Positions 1-6,326 of a stretch of 6,860 bases of DNA are shown here, piece after piece (the first letter of the stretch is position 1; each line of letters starts with the position of its first letter). The translations under genes and the position numbers were made by a program. The DNA is taken from the NCBI GenBank assembly GCA_012962595.1, contig DTXE01000506.1, positions 1-6,860 of the forward strand, in the 5' to 3' direction. Below the pieces are notes generated by a model. The model had not been told where the DNA came from. It ran no database searches and saw only the letters and a list, made by a program, of their open reading frames with translations. Source of the DNA: Syntrophaceae bacterium (GTDB lineage: Bacteria > Desulfobacterota > DTXE01).

Positions 1-7
1 AGGGAAT

Positions 8-14
8 ACCTCCT
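8..14 (-). promoter_or_regulatory. Ribosome binding site of a gene beyond the left edge
   Basis: Read on the minus strand, positions 14 to 8 give AGGAGGT, a near-perfect Shine-Dalgarno sequence. It lies 11 bases past the qrcD stop codon. The eight bases from position 8 to the edge contain no complete start codon, so a start at normal spacing would fall at or just outside the window. This suggests that the qrc transcript continues into at least one further minus-strand gene. The identity of that gene cannot be seen. The purine-rich match could be chance. Confidence 0.5.
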
Positions 15-25
15 GGGGCAAATCC

Positions 26-1045
26 TCAGCTATCATTATTTGAACCCTGAAATTTTACCGGACAGGAGTGAAGCTCACCCCTGATTTTAAGACCATAGCC
101 CATTTCAGAAAAGATAACAGATATGCCATAAAGAAGGTATGCAGGGAATTTATCCTTATATGCAAGAGTCTTGACCTCTTTGGAGGTGAGCTTGTAGCAA
201 TAGATGGGATCGATAATCTTCACCACCATATAAAATGTCAGTAGGTAGCCCACAATCTTACCCATAAGAGAAAGAACCTCTCTTCTAAACAGTTGTCTAC
301 CTGATGCCTTTTGAACAATCCAGCATACAATGGTGGTTAAGGCGGGTCCTGATGCAATGGATGAAAGTATGAAGATGAAGAAGGTGGTAGGCCATACATA
401 AACATCTGGTCTCTCTGCAAAGGGCCTTGTGAATAAGACCCCCCACATTCCTCCTAAAGAGCCTTGATGAAAGAATGATAAGAAGGTACCTGCTGCAGCA
501 AATATGGCCATGTTTAGATGGAGGTTATGGCCAAAGACATGTACCTCTCTAATCTCATCAAGCTTAGGGTTGGAAAGGATAATTGGTAGATATTCTATGC
601 ACAATACCATAAAGTACAAAGTAATACAAAAGGCCACTTCTGTAAGCATGGAATGGGTATTGGCATGCCAGAATATAAACCAGCCCCTCAGAGGCTGCCC
701 CACATCCAGGCCCAGGATCAACTGAGCTGAAAGATAGCAACACCAGCCAAGAATAACCGCCAAGCATATAATGGCATCCAGTTCCTTTTTTCCAATAATA
801 TATCTAAGAAAACCGCTAAAAAACGCTCCGGCACCTAAGGCAATCACTGCCAGATCAAAGGCAATCCATGCACCAAACCCAAAATAGTTATTCATACCGG
901 TTAGGTTCAGGGCCTTCCAAAAGATCATAAATGTGGCAAAGGCCCCCCAACCCATCACTGCCAGAAGGAACAAAACCCACAGAGAAAACTTCTTCAGAGA
1001 ACACCTTTCCACACCCTTCGGTATTAAGAATGCATCTTTACTCAT
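26..1045 (-). CDS. qrcD: QrcD, NrfD-family membrane subunit of the Qrc menaquinone reductase complex
   Basis: Integral membrane subunit (339 aa) that would hold the menaquinone site and anchor the periplasmic subunits. About eight hydrophobic segments are visible, near residues 20-46, 55-82, 88-114, 132-157, 174-205, 216-245, 258-283 and a short one at 300-318. NrfD/PsrC-type marks are HANTH (127-131), HNLH (173-176) and the FFHQGSLGG stretch around His193, a region linked to quinone binding in this family. The ATG start overlaps the end of qrcC by 8 bases (ATGAGTAA), with GAGAGG upstream, so translation is probably coupled. The assignment as QrcD rests on the gene order; NrfD proteins of related complexes look much alike. 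The C terminus is odd: after SEMGYG the sequence turns polar (KIRGELHSCP) where NrfD proteins usually continue a hydrophobic helix, and from memory QrcD and ActC proteins are longer, with about ten helices. A frame change or natural divergence could explain this. Confidence 0.85.
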   Translation of the reverse strand: MSKDAFLIPKGVERCSLKKFSLWVLFLLAVMGWGAFATFMIFWKALNLTGMNNYFGFGAWIAFDLAVIALGAGAFFSGFLRYIIGKKELDAIICLAVILGWCCYLSAQLILGLDVGQPLRGWFIFWHANTHSMLTEVAFCITLYFMVLCIEYLPIILSNPKLDEIREVHVFGHNLHLNMAIFAAAGTFLSFFHQGSLGGMWGVLFTRPFAERPDVYVWPTTFFIFILSSIASGPALTTIVCWIVQKASGRQLFRREVLSLMGKIVGYLLTFYMVVKIIDPIYCYKLTSKEVKTLAYKDKFPAYLLYGISVIFSEMGYGLKIRGELHSCPVKFQGSNNDS

Positions 1046-1802
1046 GCCTTAACCTCTCTTCTTCTAAATAATTATCTGCCTGCTTCCGAACCCAATCTTG
1101 AGTGCAGATATAATAAACCTTGGGTTCGCTCCCTAGCTTTTCCAGCAACCTAAAGGCAAAGGGGCTTTTGGCCAGCCTGGCAACCTCGCTATGTGGATCA
1201 TTGAGGTTTCCAAAGGTCATGGCCTTGGAAGGGCAGGCCTCAACACAGGCAGGTATATATTCCCCTTCTCTAAGCTCCCTTCTCCCTTCCATAAAGGCCT
1301 TGTTTTTAGCTCTGTGATAGCGATGATAACAGAAGCTGCATTTTTCGACCACACCTCGCATCCTAGGAGAGACATCAGGGTTTAGATACTTCTCCATACC
1401 CTTGGGCCATGTGGGATCCCACCAATTAAAGTAGCGAGCATGGTAGGGACAGGCTGCCATACAGTACCTACATCCAAAGCAGCGAGGATACACCTGACTT
1501 ACCACTCCATCGGCACCGGTCTTTGTGGCACTCGCCGGGCAAACAGATACACATGGGGTATGGTGATCACAATGCATACAGGGCCTGGGCATATGAATTA
1601 CTCTAGTATGGGGATAGGGAAGGTGATTGGATATTTGATATATCTCGAGCCAACTTATCCTTCGTAATCTGTCAGTCTCATCCTTCCTAAAAGATATATT
1701 ATTTTCGGCTTGACAGGCCACGGAACATGCACCACAGCCAGTACACTTATCTAAGTCTATTACCATCCCCCACTTCACACCATTCTTGTGCACTTCTTTC
1801 AT
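1038..1802 (-). CDS. qrcC: QrcC, periplasmic four-cluster ferredoxin-like subunit of the Qrc complex
   Basis: Iron-sulfur subunit (254 aa) expected to pass electrons between the cytochrome QrcA and the quinone site in QrcD. Sixteen cysteines fall into four groups: C20-C23-C26-C30, C75-C78-C84-C88, C108-C111-C114-C118 and C155-C158 with C186-C190; the last three groups end in Cys-Pro. This is the pattern of DmsB/PsrB/NrfC-type proteins, with room for four clusters. In the characterised Qrc complex three are [4Fe-4S] and one is [3Fe-4S]; which would be the three-iron cluster cannot be read from the cysteines here. An additional cysteine, C233, stands alone. There is no N-terminal signal peptide, as expected for a partner exported together with the Tat substrate QrcB. 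The gene starts 8 bases after the qrcB stop, and the GAGGT ribosome site overlaps that stop codon. Confidence 0.9.
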   Translation of the reverse strand: MKEVHKNGVKWGMVIDLDKCTGCGACSVACQAENNISFRKDETDRLRRISWLEIYQISNHLPYPHTRVIHMPRPCMHCDHHTPCVSVCPASATKTGADGVVSQVYPRCFGCRYCMAACPYHARYFNWWDPTWPKGMEKYLNPDVSPRMRGVVEKCSFCYHRYHRAKNKAFMEGRRELREGEYIPACVEACPSKAMTFGNLNDPHSEVARLAKSPFAFRLLEKLGSEPKVYYICTQDWVRKQADNYLEEERLRHE

Positions 1803-1810
1803 AATCTACC

Positions 1811-4192
1811 TCATACCTTCACAAGTTTTATCCCTGTACCCCAACCCAGCGCTAGGTCACTTACAGGCTCCTTCACTACAGATATGATTTCATTAGGATT
1901 CACACCTTTACCTTTCAAATATTCATCATATGCGGTGTGACCCAGGCCTAAGGGTATATTAACAATGCCGGGCATGGCTCCTTCAAAGAGATGTACACGT
2001 ACCCTGACCTTTCCTTTTATTGATTGGATCTCTGCATAATCTCCCTCACCTAGCCCATATTGTTTTGCTGTCTTGGGATTTATTTCCACAAATACATCGT
2101 TTTTCTTAAGAAGAGTATCATCCAGGATTTTGGTCATAAAGGGCGGATTACCTATGCCATCATTTACAAGGGTAATCAATTCATATGTCATAAGCAAAAG
2201 TGGATAATCTCCTTCAAGAGTTATGGGCTCATAATGTGGCAGGAAGACCTCATCTCTAGCTTTGGGCAGCAAAGTAGTCAATTTAGTAACAAAGAATTCA
2301 AATTTTTTAGTAGGGGTAGTAAATATTCTATTCCATTTGCCAAAGCTATAAGCAGGGTCATACCAACAACCCTTTTCCACCATACGGTTCCACATCTCAT
2401 CAGAGGAGGCAAAGGGGAGCGATGGACTCTCTTTTGAAAGTCCCTTCCATGGCTCTTTCGGCTCTGCCTCTGGAACTATTCCTTTGCCATAATGGAATAA
2501 CCCCTGGGTATTTTGCTTTAACACATCCTTAAAGCTGTGCCACTGTAATGATCTGGCTACTGGGCCACCCAGTTCTCTAGCAACACTTAAGATGATATCC
2601 CCTGTATGTTGGGTATTGAAAATAGGCTTTATTACAGGGCGTGTAATACTAAGCACAGGATACTGTAAACCGAGGGGGGTAAAGGCATCATCCCAACGTT
2701 CTAAATAGGTATGGTTAGGCAGTATCAGGTCTGACTGCATAGCAGTTTCATCCATGTAAGATGAAAAACTCACAATGAAAGGAATCTTCTTGGTAGCTTG
2801 GATGAAGGACAGGTTATCAGGTATAGAGAAGAAAGGATTTGCCTCATATACTAAAAGCATATTTATGGGATAAAAGGTTTCTTCTTGGATGTTGGCTGCC
2901 ATGTTCTGAAGTCGATGGGCTACAAATGGAAATCTCAAGTCCTTAGACTGATCTACTCTGGGCATATAATAACCTTGCGTACCTATATCATCCATTTCTA
3001 CATCTGGCCAGGAGGTTAATGGCAAACCTTTTGGGATCAGCACACCACCTGGTCTATTGATATTTCCCACCAAGGCATTCAAGCTATGTATGGCCATGGA
3101 TTCATAAAAACCGCTGGGCCTACTTCCTTTACCTCTGCCCCACAAGGCAATCGAAGGCTTGGTGGTAGCAAACTCCCTTGCTACACGTATTATAGTATCC
3201 TTTGGAACCTGTGTTTTTTCGGAAACCACTTGGGGGCTATATTCTTTCAGGACTAGACTTTTAAACTTATCAAAGCCATAGGTATAGTTTTTCACAAAAT
3301 TGCTATCATAGAGTTCTTCATCAATAATTACATGAGCAATTCCTAAAGCCAAGGCCCCTTCTGTTCCAGGAAAGGCAGGAATCCACTCATCCGATTTACC
3401 TACCGTTATAGATGAACGGTTGTCTACCTGCACAATCTTAGTACGGTTACCGAGTTTCTCGCCTCTCCAGGCACCATAAGCTCGCATCATCCTGGTAGGA
3501 GCTCCCCAGCCTTCGATGAGGCTACACCCAAAGCTCAGGATATATCGGGTATTTTCTAGATCAAAACCAACACCGTTTCCTTCTCCCTGCATGAGAGTTA
3601 AGGTGAAATCATAGGTATCCTCCACTGAGGGTGTATAGATATGATTGGGTGAGCCATATGCCTTAAGAAATCGTTCCCAAAGCCTGGACATTGTTCCATG
3701 TCTTTGGCCATCGATACAGGCCACAGTATGGGAGTTACCATTTGTCCTCAGATCCCTCAATTTTTCAACCAATTCAGCTATAGCCTCATCCCAGCTGATT
3801 TCTTGCCAGATTCCTTCACCCCTTTCACCGGTGCGCTTAAGAGGTGATTTGATTCTAGAGGGACTGTAAAGAAATTGAAGGCCTGCTGCACCCAAGGGAC
3901 AGATGCCACCTTGATTTATGGGATGAAGGGGATTTCCTTCGATCTTTACTGGTAGATTTCCCACTAACCGAACCTTTATTCCACAGGCCCCTGGACACAA
4001 CTTACATGTAGAATTGATAAAGGAAACAGGACCCTTTTGAGGACTTGGCCTCCAGCTCCAATTTTGGGTCCAAAGGGCTATATCGTTGGCAAGCCACCAA
4101 GGCATAGGCGAACAATGTATACCTGCCACAGCGCCCACCGCAAATTTTAGAAAATCTCGTCTATCAAGATACCAAATAGTTTCTTTTTTCAT
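1811..4192 (-). CDS. qrcB: QrcB, molybdopterin oxidoreductase-family subunit of the Qrc complex, Tat-exported
   Basis: Large periplasmic subunit (793 aa) of the DMSO reductase superfamily. In the characterised Qrc complex this subunit carries no molybdenum and appears structural. The N terminus has a twin-arginine signal (DRRDFLKF at 10-17, then a hydrophobic stretch with AVGAVAG). C63-X2-C66-X3-C70-X27-C98 is a complete N-terminal iron-sulfur motif. Family landmarks follow: IWQEISWDEAIAEL (128-141), GSPN (180-183), RYILSFGCS (216-224), the ALWGRGKG segment (349-356), LVGNINRPGG (374-383), YEANPFFSIPD (449-459), DLILPNHTYLERWD (488-501) and a C-terminal molydopterin-dinucleotide-binding-like domain from about 660 on. 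After GSPN, where related enzymes usually have a Mo-ligand cysteine, the sequence reads IYTPSVEDTYD with no cysteine. The gene lies 14 bases after qrcA, behind a GGGGAG site. A separate catalytic role (polysulfide or thiosulfate reductase-like) is less likely given the cytochrome partner. Confidence 0.88.
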   Translation of the reverse strand: MKKETIWYLDRRDFLKFAVGAVAGIHCSPMPWWLANDIALWTQNWSWRPSPQKGPVSFINSTCKLCPGACGIKVRLVGNLPVKIEGNPLHPINQGGICPLGAAGLQFLYSPSRIKSPLKRTGERGEGIWQEISWDEAIAELVEKLRDLRTNGNSHTVACIDGQRHGTMSRLWERFLKAYGSPNHIYTPSVEDTYDFTLTLMQGEGNGVGFDLENTRYILSFGCSLIEGWGAPTRMMRAYGAWRGEKLGNRTKIVQVDNRSSITVGKSDEWIPAFPGTEGALALGIAHVIIDEELYDSNFVKNYTYGFDKFKSLVLKEYSPQVVSEKTQVPKDTIIRVAREFATTKPSIALWGRGKGSRPSGFYESMAIHSLNALVGNINRPGGVLIPKGLPLTSWPDVEMDDIGTQGYYMPRVDQSKDLRFPFVAHRLQNMAANIQEETFYPINMLLVYEANPFFSIPDNLSFIQATKKIPFIVSFSSYMDETAMQSDLILPNHTYLERWDDAFTPLGLQYPVLSITRPVIKPIFNTQHTGDIILSVARELGGPVARSLQWHSFKDVLKQNTQGLFHYGKGIVPEAEPKEPWKGLSKESPSLPFASSDEMWNRMVEKGCWYDPAYSFGKWNRIFTTPTKKFEFFVTKLTTLLPKARDEVFLPHYEPITLEGDYPLLLMTYELITLVNDGIGNPPFMTKILDDTLLKKNDVFVEINPKTAKQYGLGEGDYAEIQSIKGKVRVRVHLFEGAMPGIVNIPLGLGHTAYDEYLKGKGVNPNEIISVVKEPVSDLALGWGTGIKLVKV

Positions 4193-4206
4193 AGATCTCC
4201 CCTCTT

Positions 4207-4755
4207 TTATTTATGACAGACAAAACAATCGTTCAACACGCCTCTCTCTTGATGACAGGCCTCACAGGTCTCCATAGCCATGGTTTGTTTGCTATATGGA
4301 TGAAGCCGATTTTTCTTATAGATTGGAGGATGCTCTCTTTCCCCCATGTCCCCATGGCAGGTGTTACACTCAATTTCTGCCATCTTCACATGTGCGGCAT
4401 GAGAGAAATACACATTATCTGGCTGCCTGGAATATATGAGCCAGGGTATTTCCTTTCCCTCTTCGGCAAACTCCAGAAGCTTTTCCTCTTCCTGTGCAGC
4501 CTTTCCCTCAAGACCCGTGCCTCCTTCGTGGCATTCCATACATTTGTCTATACTTGGGATACCAGCATAACTTCCATCTGCCCGGAAGTAATGACAATCC
4601 TCACAACTTAGCCCGGCTTCTTCTCCATGAGCTACATGACTGAAGTCGATGGGCTGAGTCTTTTCTAAAAATAGGATTTTTGGAAACATAACCCAACCGA
4701 AGAGTGAAAATATGAAGAAGCCCACAATGAAAAACAACGGCCCGCCTTTACGCAT
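4207..4755 (-). CDS. qrcA: QrcA, membrane-anchored multihaem cytochrome c of the Qrc complex
   Basis: Electron-entry subunit (182 aa) expected to accept electrons from periplasmic type I cytochrome c3. Residues 6-28 are a hydrophobic N-terminal anchor with no clear cleavage site, so the protein is probably tethered to the membrane with its haems in the periplasm. Five haem c sites (CXXCH) start at residues 51, 72, 130, 164 and 177, the last ending one residue before the C terminus. Six further histidines (40, 43, 119, 122, 142, 152) could serve as distal ligands; the FSH-x2-H pattern at 38-43 and 117-122 occurs twice. I chose ATG at 4755 because AGGAG (4768-4764) sits 8 bases before it; a GTG at 4764 in the same frame touches that site and would add only three residues. 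The Qrc cytochrome I remember has six haems, so one seems to be missing. First gene of the qrc operon. Confidence 0.85.
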   Translation of the reverse strand: MRKGGPLFFIVGFFIFSLFGWVMFPKILFLEKTQPIDFSHVAHGEEAGLSCEDCHYFRADGSYAGIPSIDKCMECHEGGTGLEGKAAQEEEKLLEFAEEGKEIPWLIYSRQPDNVYFSHAAHVKMAEIECNTCHGDMGEREHPPIYKKNRLHPYSKQTMAMETCEACHQERGVLNDCFVCHK

Positions 4756-4763
4756 ATCCGTCA

Positions 4764-4768
4764 CTCCT
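4764..4768 (-). promoter_or_regulatory. Ribosome binding site deciding the qrcA start
   Basis: Minus-strand AGGAG lies 8 bases upstream of the ATG at 4755-4753. The alternative in-frame GTG at 4764-4762 overlaps the last base of this site, leaving no spacing. The ATG is therefore the better start. Confidence 0.75.
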
Positions 4769-4813
4769 GAAAGTGTTTTTAGTTATGAAATCCTCACTTA
4801 AATCTCAGTGGAC

Positions 4814-4842
4814 TATCTACCCTGTCAGCTATGTTTTGTCAA
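4814..4842 (-). promoter_or_regulatory. Candidate sigma70-type promoter of the qrc operon
   Basis: On the minus strand a perfect TTGACA -35 box (4842-4837) is followed after 17 bases by TAGATA (4819-4814), a three-of-six match to TATAAT. Transcription would start near 4806, leaving a leader of about 50 bases before the qrcA ATG. The perfect -35 and ideal spacing support it; the weak -10 suggests help from an activator, perhaps through the palindrome at 4853-4866. Confidence 0.55.
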
Positions 4843-4852
4843 GGAAAAATTG

Positions 4853-4866
4853 AATGAATATTCATT
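4853..4866. promoter_or_regulatory. 14-base perfect palindrome, probable operator upstream of the qrc promoter
   Basis: AATGAATATTCATT is a perfect inverted repeat. It ends 10 bases upstream of the -35 box of the candidate qrc promoter, a common place for an activator site. Dimeric helix-turn-helix regulators, including several TetR-type proteins, bind sites of this general form, but no regulator can be named from the sequence. Because the sequence is AT-rich, a palindrome of this length could arise by chance, though its position makes that less likely. Confidence 0.45.
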
Positions 4867-4976
4867 GTTCCTAAAACCTCTTAAATAGCCCAAGGCATAT
4901 GTAATAAGACACCTAAGCGGTTATAATCCTAACAATTTTAGTAAATTTTTTGATGAGGATTAGGGGGGACATCTTG

Positions 4977-4995
4977 TTAAAGGAGGCTCTTTTAA
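4977..4995. repeat. 19-base near-palindrome in the tat-qrc intergenic region
   Basis: TTAAAGGAGGCTCTTTTAA is symmetric around its central base except for one mismatched pair. Folded as RNA the loop would be very small and no U-run follows on the minus strand, so a terminator is unlikely. A protein-binding site is the better guess. The function is unknown. Confidence 0.35.
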
Positions 4996-5063
4996 GAAAG
5001 TACAGGATACCCTACGGAGATTATAATCCTTTCTGGTGGCTATGTTTCAGGTAAAGGGAACCA

Positions 5064-5282
5064 CTATTTCTGTTCTTTCTCTTCATTCTCCTGCCCAAGT
5101 TTATCCTTATCATGGGTTACATCAATCTCGTCAGGCTCTTTAGTGGCCTTTCTGAAATTCTTTATACCTTTTCCAATCCCAGCTCCAATTTCAGGTAATT
5201 TCCCAGCCCCAAAAATGATAAGGATAATGAACAGGATAACGATTAGCTCAGGCATCCCAATGCCACCAATCATACCCAGCAT
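5064..5282 (-). CDS. tatA: TatA-type subunit of the twin-arginine translocase (second copy)
   Basis: Small pore-forming Tat protein (72 aa). One N-terminal membrane helix (about residues 10-25, [15 protein letters not shown]) is followed by the family hinge and amphipathic helix ([20 protein letters not shown], 24-43) and a charged, disordered tail rich in Glu, Asp and Lys. The FG hinge, rather than GP, points to TatA rather than TatB. GGAGG lies 6 bases before the ATG at 5282, which supports this start over the internal Met4 and Met10. It is the last gene of the tat group, 59 bases after the other tatA copy, and closely resembles it, which suggests a tandem duplication. TatA and TatE cannot be told apart here. 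Confidence 0.85.
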   Translation of the reverse strand: MLGMIGGIGMPELIVILFIILIIFGAGKLPEIGAGIGKGIKNFRKATKEPDEIDVTHDKDKLGQENEEKEQK

Positions 5283-5341
5283 ATATTTCCTCCAAGATCA
5301 AGGATTTCTTTCAACCTATCAATGTTTTCAACGTATGTCAA

Positions 5342-5554
5342 TTACAATTTCTTCTGGTTCTTATTTTCCTTGGCCTTATCAGCACCGGGCTGTATATTAT
5401 CTTTCTGCTCCTCAGTGATTTCCTTTGAAGACCTCCTAAATTCCTTTATGGCCTTCCCCAAACTACCTCCAATTTCAGGAAGCCTTTTTGCGCCAAAAAT
5501 GAGGAAGGCAATAAAAAGGATAATTATCAATTCATGCGTTCCTAAGCCAAACAT
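5342..5554 (-). CDS. tatA: TatA-type subunit of the twin-arginine translocase (first copy)
   Basis: Small Tat protein (70 aa) that would oligomerise to let folded proteins cross the inner membrane once TatBC has bound the signal. It has a short N terminus (MFGLGTHE), one membrane helix (about 8-21), the hinge and amphipathic stretch FGAKRLPEIGGSLGKAIKEF (20-39) and a charged tail of about 30 residues. The FG-x-KRLPEIG pattern is typical of TatA. The ATG follows an AAGGA site, and the gene begins 10 bases after the tatC stop, so the two are surely co-transcribed. The second copy downstream differs mainly in the tail and has one Lys instead of Lys-Arg before LPEIG. Confidence 0.87.
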   Translation of the reverse strand: MFGLGTHELIIILFIAFLIFGAKRLPEIGGSLGKAIKEFRRSSKEITEEQKDNIQPGADKAKENKNQKKL

Positions 5555-5564
5555 ATCTTTTCCT

Positions 5565-6326
5565 TTATGAAACAGCCTTTCCTTGAACGCTCTCTTCCAC
5601 TAACCCCTCCTTTTTCTTACCAAATACCTTTGCTACCCAGATGCCTATCTCATATAAAACCATCAGTGGCCCCGCCATCATAAGTTGGCTTGCCACATCA
5701 GGTGGGGTAAGTACAGCTGCCGCTATGAAGATAAGGAGAATAGCATATTTCTGCTTGGATCTAAGCATCTTGGCATCAACAATGCCCAACCTAGATAGGA
5801 AGAGAATCAACAGAGGTAGTTGGAATACAATACCGAAAGCCATCAGCAGTTTTAAAGACAAAGATAGATATTCCCTAATTGATGGGAGGGGCCTAATATA
5901 GTCAGAGGCAAAACCCATGAAAAATTTGAAGCCAAAAGGAAAAACCACCAAATAGCCAAAGAGGGTCCCACCTACAAAGAATAGTGTGGAAAACACCACA
6001 AAGGGAAGGACATACCGCTTCTCAGTTTCATAGAGTCCAGGAGTAATGAACATCCAGAGTTGATAAAAGATCATGGGACTGGCAAGAATGATGCCCGACA
6101 CCAAAGCTATCTTCAGATAGGTCAGGAATGCCTCTGGAAGCGCGGTAAAAACCATCTTCTCTCCTTGAGGCATGACCTTAAGGAGGGGTCTGCTCAATAA
6201 TTCAAAGATCTCTCTAGAGAAGAAATATGATATTACAAATCCTATGCCCACAGCTATGAAACAGATAATGAGCCTTTTTCTCAATTCTTCTAAATGTGAA
6301 CTAAAGGGCATCTTTTGCTGCTTCAT
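5565..6326 (-). CDS. tatC: TatC, signal-recognition core of the twin-arginine translocase
   Basis: Polytopic membrane protein (253 aa, normal for the family) that together with TatB binds the twin-arginine signal of folded cargo. The N-terminal HLEELRKRL (11-19) is the conserved cytoplasmic recognition segment. Six membrane helices are visible near 18-36, 72-94, 106-129, 155-178, 192-208 and 211-232. The conserved loop [18 protein letters not shown] (87-104) contains the Glu-rich signal-binding area, and FGIVFQLPL (164-172) and LTPPDVASQ (206-214) match conserved helix-4 and helix-5/6 motifs. The start codon overlaps the tatB stop (ATGA), so translation is coupled. The C-terminal tail after about 235 is charged and variable. 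The neighbouring QrcB carries a twin-arginine signal and is a likely substrate. Confidence 0.95.
   Translation of the reverse strand: MKQQKMPFSSHLEELRKRLIICFIAVGIGFVISYFFSREIFELLSRPLLKVMPQGEKMVFTALPEAFLTYLKIALVSGIILASPMIFYQLWMFITPGLYETEKRYVLPFVVFSTLFFVGGTLFGYLVVFPFGFKFFMGFASDYIRPLPSIREYLSLSLKLLMAFGIVFQLPLLILFLSRLGIVDAKMLRSKQKYAILLIFIAAAVLTPPDVASQLMMAGPLMVLYEIGIWVAKVFGKKKEGLVEESVQGKAVS

Larger units (their letters stand above)
4756..5063. other. Intergenic region between the tat and qrc operons
   Basis: This stretch of 308 bases holds no convincing gene; the longest small minus-strand reading frame noticed, from an ATG near 4970, is 19 codons without a good ribosome site. It contains the qrcA promoter candidate, a 14-base palindrome just upstream of it, a 19-base near-palindrome (4977-4995) and two copies of TTATAATCCT exactly 100 bases apart (4921 and 5021). 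I see no convincing rho-independent terminator after the last tat gene, so some read-through from tat into qrc is possible. Confidence 0.7.

Noticed and set aside
2060..2437. Plus-strand open frame of 125 codons
   Set aside because: It lies wholly inside qrcB on the opposite strand, has no family motif, and its composition is that of a shadow frame of a real gene.
4213..4611. Plus-strand open frame of 132 codons
   Set aside because: It is antisense to the haem-binding region of qrcA, whose five CXXCH motifs show the real coding strand.
1038..4755. Alternative complex III or a polysulfide/thiosulfate reductase instead of Qrc
   Set aside because: ACIII normally has the molybdopterin-like and iron-sulfur parts fused in ActB and additional act genes; Psr/Phs operons lack the multihaem cytochrome as first gene. 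The cytochrome-MopB-FeS-NrfD order fits Qrc best, though the five haems leave some doubt.
4952..4970. Tiny minus-strand frame from an ATG near 4970 (about 19 codons)
   Set aside because: It has no ribosome site at proper spacing, is very short, and shows no features of a leader peptide.
5031..5066. Possible terminator hairpin just after the second tatA
   Set aside because: GTGGT and GCCAC could pair on the minus strand, but the stem is only five pairs with a long loop and no U-run follows.
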